Shown here: piece by piece, positions 33,656 through 44,778 of the stretch
Position numbering within the stretch: the stretch's first letter is position 1
How the letters are laid out: each line of letters starts with the position of its first letter
DNA from: Pontederia crassipes
Taxonomy: Eukaryota; Streptophyta; Magnoliopsida; Commelinales; Pontederiaceae
Reading direction: 5' to 3'
Length of the DNA stretch: 64,000 nucleotides
Assembly: GCA_030549335.1 (NCBI GenBank)
Contig: CM060194.1
Coordinates: 36,411,171 to 36,475,170 of the forward strand
The notes under the pieces: model-generated
Told to the model about the DNA's origin: nothing
Databases searched by the model: none
What the model saw: the letters and a program-made list of their open reading frames with translations, nothing else
Made by a program: the position numbers and the translations under genes

Positions 33656-34516
33656 GTGTGGGACTTTTGAAATCAGAGTCATACTTGAAAGGAGATCGAG
33701 GTACTGGTAACTATCTTCTTCTTCTTGCATAATACATATATCTTAAGAGGAAACTCAATTGGCACTAAGAATCCCATCATAATCCTCCTAAAAATTTCTA
33801 ATCGATGTGAAGAAGAGATCTTATCTTCCATCGTCATTTGTATTAGTAGGACGTACTTTATGGTATGAAATTATTTTCATAAGGTCATCTTCCTTAAAAG
33901 TAGCTTGTGTCATATAAGGGTCAATAGGCTCACTAAGAGTGTTGTTCATCATCGTAGATAATGAAAATATATGATCCGATAAGATTGATAATGGAATCAT
34001 GTCAATCATCATCTTTACCAAATCAATATAGATCAGAAACTTTTCTTGCTTACGCTGATGTGACCTTTTCCTAAACATCATTATGAAAGGACTCTTCTTT
34101 AATAGTATGAACGACTATATAGATTGAGGTCACATATGAAATCAATAATAGAGATTTGGTCAAATCATCATTGGATCATTACTTCATCATCCTAGCATGA
34201 TGGACAATATGAAGTGTGACATGAGAAATAAATGAGAAGATAATACGGAAGATAAATGTTATCATGTCAATTATCACATCATGAAATTGTTCTATGTTCA
34301 TACAGTAGATCATCATTGGTCATCATTATAGACATCGTAAAGATAAATATTGACGTAAGCAAGTATCATAAGTTAAGAGTTGCCATCTTAATCATTCAAC
34401 TTATGAAAGAGGGACAAACTTACTTGACATGACTTCAGGTGTCGCAGTGACTGCTCGTGGCACTTGCACATGGACCATGACATCATACATTAGGACATGA
34501 GAATGCCCTAACTTTA

Positions 34517-34531
34517 GGCTTTGATACCTAA
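34517..34531 (-). other. Gypsy primer-binding site
   Basis: Minus strand TTAGGTATCAAAGCC, 13 of 15 positions as in TTTGGTATCAGAGCC, complementary to initiator methionine tRNA. It sits directly inside the 5' LTR. Confidence 0.7.
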
Positions 34532-34532
34532 C

Positions 34533-36884
34533 TATAACGCTCCCAAATCACACCCCGTCACGTGGCAGAATACGTTTCGGGAACGCAACGAGTCATCCTT
34601 ATGTGTACATCATATTTACCAAAAAGAAGACTTTAACTGGTCAATTTGACATCGATAAAAGTGGAAGACTAATTATCATTAAATAATGAAAGAGTGTAAC
34701 ATCATAATATGTGGAAGACTGTCAAAGAACTTCATGTGAGTCCGAAGAACAACTAGTACATCAAACTGAAGAACTCAAGATACTCATGTGCAGCCACCTA
34801 CGATCTCGATCTGTCACCGTTGACCACCTTCATTATTAAAATCTGATCATGCATTTAAGAACATGCAGGGGAGAACATCCCTATGAGTTTTATAACTCAG
34901 TATGAAAGTAAGATAGAAATAATCATAAGATCATGATACTAAACACGAATCATAAGGACAACATCATCATCATATAGAAAGAAAATAAGCATCATCATGA
35001 TATAAATAAAAGGATTCTTGTAACGTGTGATATGGATAGGACATAACTAAGATCATAAGAAATTCATAGATCAAGATGTCATCTTCTTGCGACCATAAGA
35101 TCAAAAGATCATGATAGATCATAATAAATCATCATAGAATGACAAGAGTCGATCATCATAATTATGATGTCATCATCATATAAAGAATCATGAGAGATAA
35201 TTGTATGAAGATAAAAAATTATGAATTGAATCATCTTCTTTAGACCATATTAATAATAAATTAAGAGATCATGAAAATATCATCATAAGTGTGGCAAGAG
35301 CCACTAATCATCATAAAGAGAGTTAATTATTAATATGCTTCATCTTCTTCATCATCTTATTATTCATCTTTGACTTATAGTGGAATATATTTCAACCCAC
35401 GGGGAGACCTATCTCAACCCGTCCATCATCATCATCATCATAACTGGCAGAGTCAGCCCATAGCTGACCGTAGCTCATAACTGGTCGTCACCAGGCTTAT
35501 CATAAAAGGAGCTCTCCATTTAACATTTTTCATCTTTTATCTTGTAACTTTTAATTTATCTTTTATTAGGACATAAGGATTATGATTAAGATTTGATCAT
35601 CATAAGAAATGATCAACGAATTGTACTGATCAATGGTCCTAATCATCATCATCATCATCATTATATAAGACTTAATCAGAGTTAAAAGATAGGATCATAG
35701 AGAGAAATAAAAAATATATGAACATCATAATCATCATCGTCGTCATAAGGTAGATCAAGATCGATGGATATGAATCAGTGTTGTCATAGATATAATTGGA
35801 TCTAAATTAAATCATCATAAGGTCATAATAGACATAATCATCATCATGACTTGGATCAGAATTAAGTACATGAATCAAAAGCATTAATAGCATAATTATC
35901 ATCATCATCAAGATATGAATTAAGTACGTAATCAAGGATCAAAGGATTATAAAAATTAACTTAATTGCTTCGGAACCCGGGCCGAGTAGGGGTGAAACCC
36001 GGAGCGAGTTTCGTAAGGCATCATCGGAGGAAATCAAGACATGATCCGGGCCGGGTGTAGGTCATACCGGGCCAGGTTCATACTTAGCAGTACTGCCGGC
36101 CGATTCGACGAATCGGTTGACCGCTCAATAAAAGTCGCGGTCGAGTGTGACTTTGTCGTGGAACTGCCCGGGCTGGATTCTTCTTCATTGCAGAGCTTCC
36201 CGCTTGCGACAATGGCGGACTCGGCCGAGTTCCATCGAACTCGGTCCGAGTATAGACTTCTCCGGGCCGGGTTCCTCTTACGCAGAGCTGCGCAGGCGCA
36301 CGGTGTGCGTTCCGTTCATCTTTTTCGACGACAGCCAACATCCATAATCATCAGAAATCAAGGAACTAATGCTAGGCATAAACTATGACATGCTTCGAGT
36401 CTAAAATCATGATTCTAGGAAGAATCTATTTCTAGGAAGAATCTATCTAGTTCCATACCTTGCAAGTTTCTGTCCAAGAAACTGTTTACTCTATTTTTCT
36501 TTTTCTTCCTCCTCTTCTTCTTCCTCTTTCTCCGGACATTCCTTTCTGTCCAGGCACATTTTCGTCGGTGTTCATGTCTCCCAATTACCCTCTTATTGGC
36601 TGCAAGAGCCGGCGCGAGAGAGGGGGAGAGAGACGCACAAAAATGAGAGGAAATTAGGGTCGGCTTGTGGGAAAAATAAGGGGTTAGTTTGTTTGATTTG
36701 GCCTCATATTTATTAGAGAGGAATAAGAGTTGTTGTTGGATTTAAATTTCTTTCAAATTTGTTTCCAACTTATCTTCCTTGATGATTTTATCTTTATTCC
36801 CTTTTTCTTTCTTTTCTCTCTCTCTTCTATTCAGTTTCAATCTTTTATTGTATCTCTTTTTTTCCAACAAAATCGGGCGTTACA
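34533..36884 (-). repeat. Gypsy 5' LTR
   Basis: 2,352 bp, longer than its partner. The extra sequence includes segments near 34,983-35,010 and 35,250-35,330 that are absent from the left copy. The TG terminus has mutated to TA. Confidence 0.88.
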
Positions 36885-37855
36885 AGCTCGGTGTTTAGGA
36901 GGAAGTACTGACGACTCAATTCGCGGGACACTAAAGGGCGCATTATCAATAGATTAGAGGTCGGTCTACCGTCGAGTTCAACTAATTCGATTAGATCATT
37001 CCGTATCATGTATCTAATTCGAAAAAAAAACTTTTAGGACTCAAATTAAGATCTTACGAAAGCAAAGAGTAGTCGTTTACCCCTCTAAGCCTTGTTGGTT
37101 AATATGCCCTGTAATTATGAATATTTAGAACACTACGTCCATTGTCTAGGCCAAAAATGTTTACCGCTGACAATTGATGATAACTTCGACTCATTAGCAT
37201 TTACAATTACAAACGTTGTTTTTTTCCTAAGCCCACTATCAAATACCTTGAGGATCAATATTTCTAAAATCGAATCAGACATAGAACGGATCAAATAATT
37301 GAGTCATGACTCGACATATTTAATGGAATTCGATCAGATTGAATCTGATTTTTATTAAAATAATAATATTTAAATTTCGTTCAAAAAATAAAGTATAAGT
37401 AAAAATATAGAAATATAAAATCATAACCTAATAATGTTTAATTATTATTTTAGCATAATTAAAAAGTTTGAAACATGCATTTATTACAAGACTTTTAATA
37501 AGATACATTTTTCTTATTATAAAATATTTTTTTATATAATTATTTTTCCATTTTTATTTACAAAGTTCAAATATAACTTCCTTATTATTAATTTCCTAAA
37601 TTTTATACTTTCTATTTTTTCACTTTATTTTTCTCACAAATTTCAAATATAATTTTTCTATAATTAATTTTCTTTTTTAATTTGCACTTCATAATTTACT
37701 CTATTTCTCAATTTCTTATACTTTCTATTTTTCAACATTTATTTCATTATTATATATTCCTTATTTTATAATTCTTTTCCATATAATAATTTATTTTTTT
37801 ATTGATTTGTAAAGATCCAATTTGAATTGATTTTCCTTGTTTTAAAATGAATCTA

Positions 37856-37893
37856 TATCTGTATCTATATCTATATCTATATCTATATCTATA
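37856..37893. repeat. (CTATAT)n microsatellite
   Basis: Six or more tandem CTATAT/CTGTAT hexamers. Related CTATATATC units recur near 38,232-38,246. Confidence 0.9.
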
Positions 37894-38188
37894 TAATATA
37901 AAGCCATGCATCATGACATTTTTGTAATTAATTTTGGGACTCTCTCCTTCCACCATTCCTTCTATTTTTTTTTTTCATTTTTTTTGAATTATCAAATTTT
38001 TTTATTCAATATCTTTTTGTGTAACTCCCACTTTAATTTGTTTTAATGGCATTATGAAAACATTAAAATTTACAATGTCATCGTTATGACATCCTTTTTA
38101 ATTTATTTGTAAATTTAATTTAAGGTACTTTAGAATATTTAATATTTCCATTTGAAACTATTTCTTCTTTAAATCTCTCTAGTTCTAT

Positions 38189-38224
<36 letters not shown>

Positions 38225-38405
38225 TATCCATATATCTATATCTATATATAATATAAAGTCATGCATCATGACATTTTTGTAATTAGTTTTGGAACTCTCT
38301 TCTTTCACAATTCAATCATTCTTTTTTGTAGATTTACTTTTCCAAGAGAATATTAACAAATTATTAATCTACATATAATATAAAGCCGTGCATCATAACA
38401 TAAAA
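37889..38405 (+). repeat. Thrice-repeated ATAATATAAAGCCATGCATC motif (Helitron-end-like)
   Basis: TCTATATAATATAAAGCCAT, then GCATCATGACATTTTTGTAA, occurs at about 37889-37935, again at about 38244-38290 (TATATAATATAAAGTCATGC), and in shorter form at about 38368-38400 (TCTACATATAATATAAAGCC). Each copy follows a CTATAT-rich stretch. Helitron 5' ends in plants often begin TC and continue with TATAATATAAAG-like sequence, so these may be stacked Helitron ends. No CTRR 3' end with a hairpin was found. Confidence 0.4.
38188..38224. repeat. (AC)n(AT)n microsatellite
   Basis: About five AC units pass directly into about 13 AT units. Confidence 0.9.
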
Positions 38406-38945
38406 AAGTTAAAATAATATATTTTTATAATTAATTAAATTTGTGAGATCCTCAATTGTGATTTCTCTATCTTCCATTAAAAATAGCACATAATTCATAT
38501 TAAAAGTCACAAAGCACCTTTAAACTTCACCATATAAAGACAAAAGATTTTTTATGTCATTTTAAATATTATAAAATGTAAACTTAAGTAACATATTGTT
38601 TTCAAAAATATAAAATATTTACAAGAATATTGGATGTTACAAAAACATTACTAATATTTTATTATTATAATAAATATAAAATTATATTTTTATAATATAT
38701 TTACCGAACTCGACCGCACCCGATTAGCGATTGAACCACCTCTTGGAAAACCTTCCTCTCGGAAAGCCAATTACGATTTATCAGAAAATTTGAAGCTGAT
38801 TTTAGTGTTCAGACGCTCTTTGCATCAAAAACCACACGATTACTTGAGTTTAACAGTATCCTTTCTGGTACATCACAAAAATAACAAGAAAACATTTTAT
38901 TTTATTCAACTCTACTTGTACATATTTCACCCATAAAAAAACTCT

Positions 38946-38962
38946 ACTTGTACATATAAGTT
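38946..38962. repeat. LINE target-site duplication, left copy
   Basis: ACTTGTACATATAAGTT, identical over 17 bp to 44762-44778. A third, partial copy (CTACTTGTACATAT, 38911-38924) lies 35 bp to the left. Confidence 0.95.
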
Positions 38963-39055
38963 TTCTTTAATGAAAAAGGAGTTAACCATTAATAAAAAAT
39001 AGTCAAAATTGTCCAGGTACAATAGTTGGAGGACTCCCACAGGAGGAGAACCCTC

Positions 39056-42000
39056 CTAAAAATCATCGTTGTATGAGCGACGAGCAAAATTCGCAAAGTA
39101 ATGAGCAATAGTATTAATTTTCCTATTACAATGTGTCACTTTCCATTTAGCAAAAAATGGTAATAAGGATCTAATATCTAGGATGATTTGTTGAATGGCC
39201 CATGGGGGTTGGAGGCTTCCGCAAAGGGTCCGGACAAGAGTTTGTGGATCAAATTCAATGTGTAACCGATTGATTTGATGTTGAATGCAATGCTTGACAC
39301 CCTCCAAAATGGCCCTTGCCTCAACCTCCATTACATCTCCTGCCAAGAGCGCCTGCAGCAAAAAAGGAAGAGTTGTGAGAGCGAATGATGAAACCAATAC
39401 CTCTAAAGTGCTCCGTATCGTCAAAAGATCCATCCGTGTTAAGTTTCTTTCACCCCGCAGCAGGGAGTTGTCCTTGGAGGTGAAGTGCCTCAGGTACCTA
39501 GCAATTAGCATATTCATTATAATTAGACATAGCTTTCTACCGGGGCGACCTTGCGATTGCCAAATTGGACCTAAAAAGAGTCTCATTCCTGACAGACCAA
39601 ATACCCCACAAAGAAAAAACAATAATATATCTCAATTTTATTTTTGAACTAGGATTCAGCATGGTTCCCTCGGAGACATGCCATTGATGGAGAAGTTCAA
39701 AATTAAAATTCAATTCAGATTGGACAAGAGACCAAAGAGATAAAGCAAAAGGGCATGAAAAGAAAAGATGTTCAACAGTTTCCAAATGATAACCACAGAG
39801 TTTATAGGAAGGATTGCATAAAGGGACAAAACGTAATATAATATCAGAAGTGGGAAGCCACTTGTGTAATAATTTTCAGAGAAAGATATGAATTTTAGGC
39901 GCTACATTGATCTGCTAAAGAGAGTTCCAAAGTGGTCGTCTAGGCAAGGTAGTTGGTAGATGCTTATCCGCAATGAATCTATAGACAAAGCTTGCCTTAG
40001 CAACTCCATGGGTATCTTTCACCCAATGCCAAGTGTCATCATAGGCGTTGCAAGATAAATAAATAGCACTTATACAATTTAAAAGATCAGGACCAAATAT
40101 ATCAACAAGTAGTTCAAGTTTCCAGCAATTATCGCAAATAAGTTCATTTACCTTCATAGAGTAGGATATCAGGTTAATATTAATGTAAGTAGGCATCCAT
40201 GTAAGAGGGGTGGGGAAGATCCATGGATTAAGAAAAACAAAAGTATTGTACCCATTACCAATTTGAATTTGGAGGCCCAATTTGATATGATCTAACGTGT
40301 AAAGAATAGTTCTCCAACTCCAAGCCATGGCGTGGGAGGATTGTGGAGATTTTTTAGGGTGCACATGCTCATACTTTTGAGTAACTAATTGCATCCATGG
40401 AGTGTTATTGTTGTTCAGTGAATCAAGCATCCTTTTGACAAGTAAGGAGGTCCAGATATGGGTGAGATTTTTAATACCTAGCCCATCACACATCTTAGGT
40501 AACTAGATAGTCTCCCAGTTTATGAGATGAGTTCCCTATTTTCCCTCGTCTGGTTCAGAAGAAAGACTTATTATGCTTTTCAATACCTTCAGGATGCCCT
40601 TGGCCATAAATGTAGAACTCAAGGCATGCATAGGGATAGAATTTATTACAGAGTTAATCATTGCAACTTTTCTAGCCTAATTTAAGAGTAGTTGCTTCCA
40701 ACCTTCAATTCTCTTGGTTATTTTATCCATAATTAGCTTTTGAGTTCTGATAGGTATGTATTTGTGAGAAAATTTGAATGCCAAGATATGAAAACGGGTA
40801 AGAAATAATTTTGAAATTGAGGATGTTCTGAATGCTTTCTATTAGCAGCCAACCTGGGTGAGTAATAAATTTTTTATTTGTTGTGATTTACCTTCTGGTT
40901 TGTTAACAATTTTGTTTTGTTGCAACAATAGAGATGAGGAGATCATCAGCATGCATAAGGTGGCTTAGTTTGAAAGTATTGATGAAAAAAGAAATTAGGG
41001 AATCGTCATTGATGTGCTAGTTAATCAAAGATGTGAACATTTGGAAAACGATAATAAACAAGTAAGGGGAAATAGGGTCCCCTTACCTGATCCACCTATT
41101 ACTGGTTGGGAAGCAATTCCATTAATATTGCAAGTAAAGATAAGGGATTTGATACAAGTGAGCACCCAATGGATGAGAGTGAGTAAGATTTGTTCAACTA
41201 CAGTCCAGAGACCCTATCAAAGGCCTTTTCCATATCTTCCTTAAGCATGAGGAATTTTTTTCTACCCTTAGCAATGAAGTGAGTAAGCTCTTAGGCTAAA
41301 AGAATATTATCTTGGATTGACTTATGTGAGATAAAAATTGATTGGGAGGGGTCAATAAAACTGTTCAAAGTAGGCTTTACTCTTTGAGCAAGGATCTTGG
41401 TGGTTACCCTGTATAGAACATTATAGAGTGAGATAGACCTAAAGTCAGTTATCTTAATTGGGTGGTCCTTTTTGGGAATGAAAATGTGAGAAGTCTTTGT
41501 CCAAGCTACAGGTAAAGTATTCTCCATAAGGGCTTTTTTACTGTAAGTGCAGATGTCTACCCCAATAATATCCCAATAATTCCTATAAAACTTCACCGTA
41601 TACCCATCTGGACCCGATGCCTTACAAGCTCCAAAGAGATGGCTTGATTCATCATCTGATATTGGGGCAATCAAACGTTCAATCCAAATGGGTCTAAAAT
41701 CAGGAGAAAGGATATAAAGACCACACAACTCTTTGTAATGGTCAACAAAAGCATTTCTAATTTGTTCCTCATTAGACAACAACTGCTCCTATGAGGAAGT
41801 GATGGAAGATATACGATTATGCTTTGATCCGGTGATGGTGGACACATGAAAGAAATTTATATTCCTATCCCCTTAGGTCAATCAATTGACTCTAAATTTA
41901 AACCATCATTTTATACTAATTTGCTTGAGAAAAGCAAGATGTTTGTTACAAGTGGCTTTCAATGTGATTAATTCATTTTCATTAAGACCTACCCTTCCAT

Positions 42001-42895
42001 ATTTATGTTCAAGTTTAATAATAAGATCGTACATCTCCTGAGCCCTTTCCTCGAGCTTGCCAAGAACACTTTTGTTCCATTTAATAATTTTCTCTCTGAT
42101 GGTATCGAGGGCATTGTTTAGATCATTGTTAGGGGAAAGCAAGGCCCACTCACGCCTAACAATGTCCTTAAGTTCATCATAGTCAAACCACTTCATATTT
42201 AAATAACCTTGGTTTCCTAATATGGTGATTCGAAGTCAGGTACAGAGGGGAATGGTACGAGGCAAAATGGGGTAAGGTTTGTAGTTTAGTCTCTGGGTAG
42301 CATAGTAGCCATTGGCTATTAACAAGTAGTTTGTCAAGTCCACAAAGAATTCTAGGACTACCATATCTGATGTTGCACCATGTGAATTTAGATTGAGCCC
42401 TTGGGTGTGAATCGAATTTCTAAGAGCCTAGATTGATTTTGTGAGTTTGAAAGTGGAACCTCCTTTTTTTATCATGATGCGTGATTAAAGAGTTAAGATC
42501 GCCAATTAAAGCCCACAAGATATTAGTCATGTCAAGGTTAGCAAATTCGTTCCAAAGATTCAAACGAAGCATAAGGAGGGTATTAGTATATATATATATA
42601 TATATGAAAGTAGAAAAGCGAACCATTATGAGTAACACCAATGTGTATGATCTAAGGTGAGATATGAATCAGTGTCACCTGGGTGTTGGTTCCTTGCCAA
42701 GCAACAAGAATTCCCCTAGACGCGCCGCTGCCAGCCTGAAAGTGACTGACCACGTGTGCCACCCTTTTTGATGCTTGCTGGTTCGTGTGTCTCCAGGACC
42801 AGGATGTCAAGCTTGTTATGTTTAATCATCTTCGAGAGGCGATCCTTAACCTTACTACGACCCGCCCCTCGGTAGTTCCAGCTAATGAGCTTCAT
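39056..42895 (-). pseudogene. LINE ORF2: endonuclease, reverse transcriptase, RNase H, disrupted
   Basis: ORF2 nicks DNA and copies LINE RNA at the cut. It starts at the ATG at 42895 with MKLISWNYRGAGRSKVKDRL of the apurinic-type endonuclease. GDLNSLITHHDKKRR follows near 42500. Reverse transcriptase shows KASGPDGYTVKFY (near 41620), FIPKKDHP and ITDFRSISLYNVLYR (near 41460), and DNILLA (near 41295). The catalytic box reads HADD (40942-40953) where YADD or FADD is usual. The zf-RVT region (40493-39915 and 39785-39537, with EHLFFSCPFALSLW) and an RVT_3-type RNase H (about 39350-39060; VEARAILEGV, FDPQTLVRTL, INTIAHYFANFARR) follow. An AT microsatellite (42586-42605) and many stops or shifts show it is inactive. 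Confidence 0.92.
42586..42605. repeat. (AT)n microsatellite inside LINE endonuclease
   Basis: About ten AT units split the endonuclease frame: VTHNGSLFYFHI is read on its 5' side, and the downstream motif WNEFANLDMTN is in another frame. Confidence 0.85.
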
Positions 42896-42965
42896 TTGGT
42901 CTTAGAAGTGACTTGTAGTAACAAAGAAGATTGTGAGTCATCAATAACAAATGAGCTACTTTTTT

Positions 42966-44430
42966 TTACCTCACGGGGGTTCTTTTGGACGCGGTACGAC
43001 ATTGAGGTTGAAGATCTGGAGGGCGCGCGGTTAGGGTCCTCGATTTACGGGGTGATGCAGGCGAATCTATGCGCAGGGAAAGTTGATCCGCATTTGGATC
43101 TTCCTCGTCAGAGATTATAGGTGAGGGCTCAATCCTCGAAAGCTTAGGCAGGGCGAAGCGTGAGCACCTAGCAAACCAAGTCCTGTGTTGGTTGTTCGCC
43201 ATGATCAGAACCGATTTGAGCACCTCCAAGGTGTTGACGGATCCCTTGTCCATGGTAGGGCAATATGTTCATTGCGCGGCGGAGAATGGCGATGTATAGG
43301 TGACTTCGTAGGAGGTCGCTCCATGTGTACACTTATAGGAGGATCTTGGACGGAATGGATGGTGGATGCCAACGGATCATTTGAGCCAATTGATACAAAT
43401 CGCAATTCATCTTGGCCGTGCATTTCTGCCCTAATTATGAGGCAACCCGGACCATTGGATGATAGATCAGACCGTTGCTCACCCACGTCTGTGTAGTCCT
43501 TGATGTACGATCTCATAGTGGGCGCAGCCTCCGTACTCGACCCGTTGAAATCGGGGATCGAGGTACGCACAGACGACTGCGATTACAATGGTGGCATCGT
43601 CAACCGAGAGTCCGTCATCGTGGGGCGAGGGGCCAGCCTCCCCGTCGATGCCTGTAGCCAAGGACCGATAAGCAAGACACCTCCGGGTTGACTTATCGTT
43701 GGAGCCGATTGCAAGGTCAGGCAAGCCTCCAATCGGTGGTCGGGAGTTCCGCATTGGTAGCAGAGAACAGGCAGGTTCTCGTACTGTATTCTCTGAAAAT
43801 AACGTCAGCCTTCCGAGTTACGAACCCATACTCCCTATTTCACTAGTGACGCACGATCAAGGTCGATGCAGATTTTGGCATACTCGCAATCATCTTGGAG
43901 GTCGTCGACATGCAAGGGGACACTGAACTACATGGCAATGCGAATAATCGTCGAGGTAGTGCGCAGTTCAAAGGGAAGTCCTGAGAGTCAGATCCAGCAA
44001 GGTGATGACGTAATGGATTCCTCCTCTGGGCGGAAGAATGGGCTCGGAATGGAGACATCTAAGATGTAGCCGGCAACAATCCAGGGACTACCGATGAACA
44101 CCTGCATTCGATCGACATTAGATGCAAAATGGAATAAAACGTTGAAGTTTCAAACCTAGACAATGCGAAGTGAAGCCGAGAGTTTCCAAATGCTCGGAAG
44201 TTCGCGACGAATGGTTCCCATAGATGTAATGTCACCGACAAATCTGGCGATGAGGCACTGCTATAGTTGCACGACTTTGCTCCTGATATCTTCAAGCAAG
44301 ATCTCAACTTCGTCGATGATTGATTCCTGGATGCCGCGAAGTTGACTTTGGGACATCAACGAGGGCACACAGCCATGCTGATTTCTTTGAACAACATTTG
44401 CCCAAGAAGATCGATGAGCAATGTTGCCAT
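42966..44430 (-). pseudogene. LINE ORF1: gag-like protein with DUF4283 and CCHC knuckle, disrupted
   Basis: ORF1 binds LINE RNA. A possible start is the ATG at 44430 (MATLLIDLLG). A DUF4283-like region spans about 44290-43850 with ARFVGDITSMG, IGSPWIVAGY, LSGLPFEL and YAKICIDLD. A zinc knuckle of spacing CX2CX4HX4C follows at 43762-43721, directly after QYENLPVL, as usual in plant LINE gag proteins. The C-terminal part is Ser/Pro-rich (43570-42966). At least four in-frame stops interrupt it. It lies directly upstream of ORF2 on the same strand. Confidence 0.85.
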
Positions 44431-44761
44431 CAGAACGAACAACTCTCGTTGGCTGGATAAAGGGTGTAAATTTAGAAGCGATTGTGGTGGGGGTGGGGGG
44501 GAGGGGGTGGTGTCGAGGTTATGGGATGGCGGCGGTGGATTGAAATCGATGGGTGATTTGACATGGTAATTTTGTCTCCTACGCCGACAATGGCCGACGG
44601 GGCAGGAGGAATGGAGGAAGGGGGTGGGAGATATGGAGTTTCGGACGAAGCAATGTCCATGGGAAGGACTGGGGGTGGCACCTTTAGCAAGGGGCATCGG
44701 GGATGGAGGAGGGGGTTCCTAAGAGTGGGGCCGTATCTCCTTACAGAAAGAGTTCGAGTGC

Positions 44762-44778
44762 ACTTGTACATATAAGTT
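44762..44778. repeat. LINE target-site duplication, right copy
   Basis: ACTTGTACATATAAGTT, adjoining the LINE 5' end at 44761. Confidence 0.95.

Larger units (their letters stand above)
28929..36884 (-). mobile_element. Ty3/gypsy LTR retrotransposon, decayed
   Basis: Two long direct repeats (28929-31210 and 34533-36884) begin TGTAACGCCC (TATAACGCTC in the right copy) and end CGGGTGTTACA / CGGGCGTTACA. Next to the right copy, minus reads TTAGGTATCAAAGCC, a near match to the methionine-tRNA primer site, so transcription ran leftward and the right repeat is the 5' LTR. The flanks AGCCC (28924-28928) and AGCTC (36885-36889) look like a 5-bp duplication with one change. The internal part is 3.3 kb, shorter than in intact gypsy elements, and retains only decayed pol. 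The FEDEF-like codons just before the 3' LTR recall the Del/Tekay type. Confidence 0.88.
36885..38945. other. AT-rich spacer with microsatellites, no gene seen
   Basis: A 180-bp mixed-composition stretch after the gypsy element is followed by AT-rich DNA. No coding feature is supported. Confidence 0.5.
38963..44761 (-). mobile_element. Full-length L1-type LINE with 17-bp target duplication
   Basis: The element is bounded by a perfect direct repeat ACTTGTACATATAAGTT (38946-38962 and 44762-44778), the target duplication expected from target-primed reverse transcription. On minus it has ORF1 (gag-like with DUF4283 and a CCHC knuckle) followed by ORF2 (endonuclease, reverse transcriptase, zf-RVT, RNase H). 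The 3' end at 38963 has only a short A-rich tail (ATTAAAGAA). Length is 5.8 kb, about full for plant L1-type elements, but both ORFs carry stops and frameshifts. Confidence 0.95.

Noticed and set aside
36041-36388. Plus- and minus-strand frames of 115 and 85 codons
   Set aside because: They lie in the GC-rich part of a gypsy LTR, and the equivalent frames in the other LTR are different.
43185-43926. Several plus-strand frames in 43.2-44.8 kb
   Set aside because: Antisense of the LINE ORF1; the gag-like DUF4283 and CCHC motifs are on minus.
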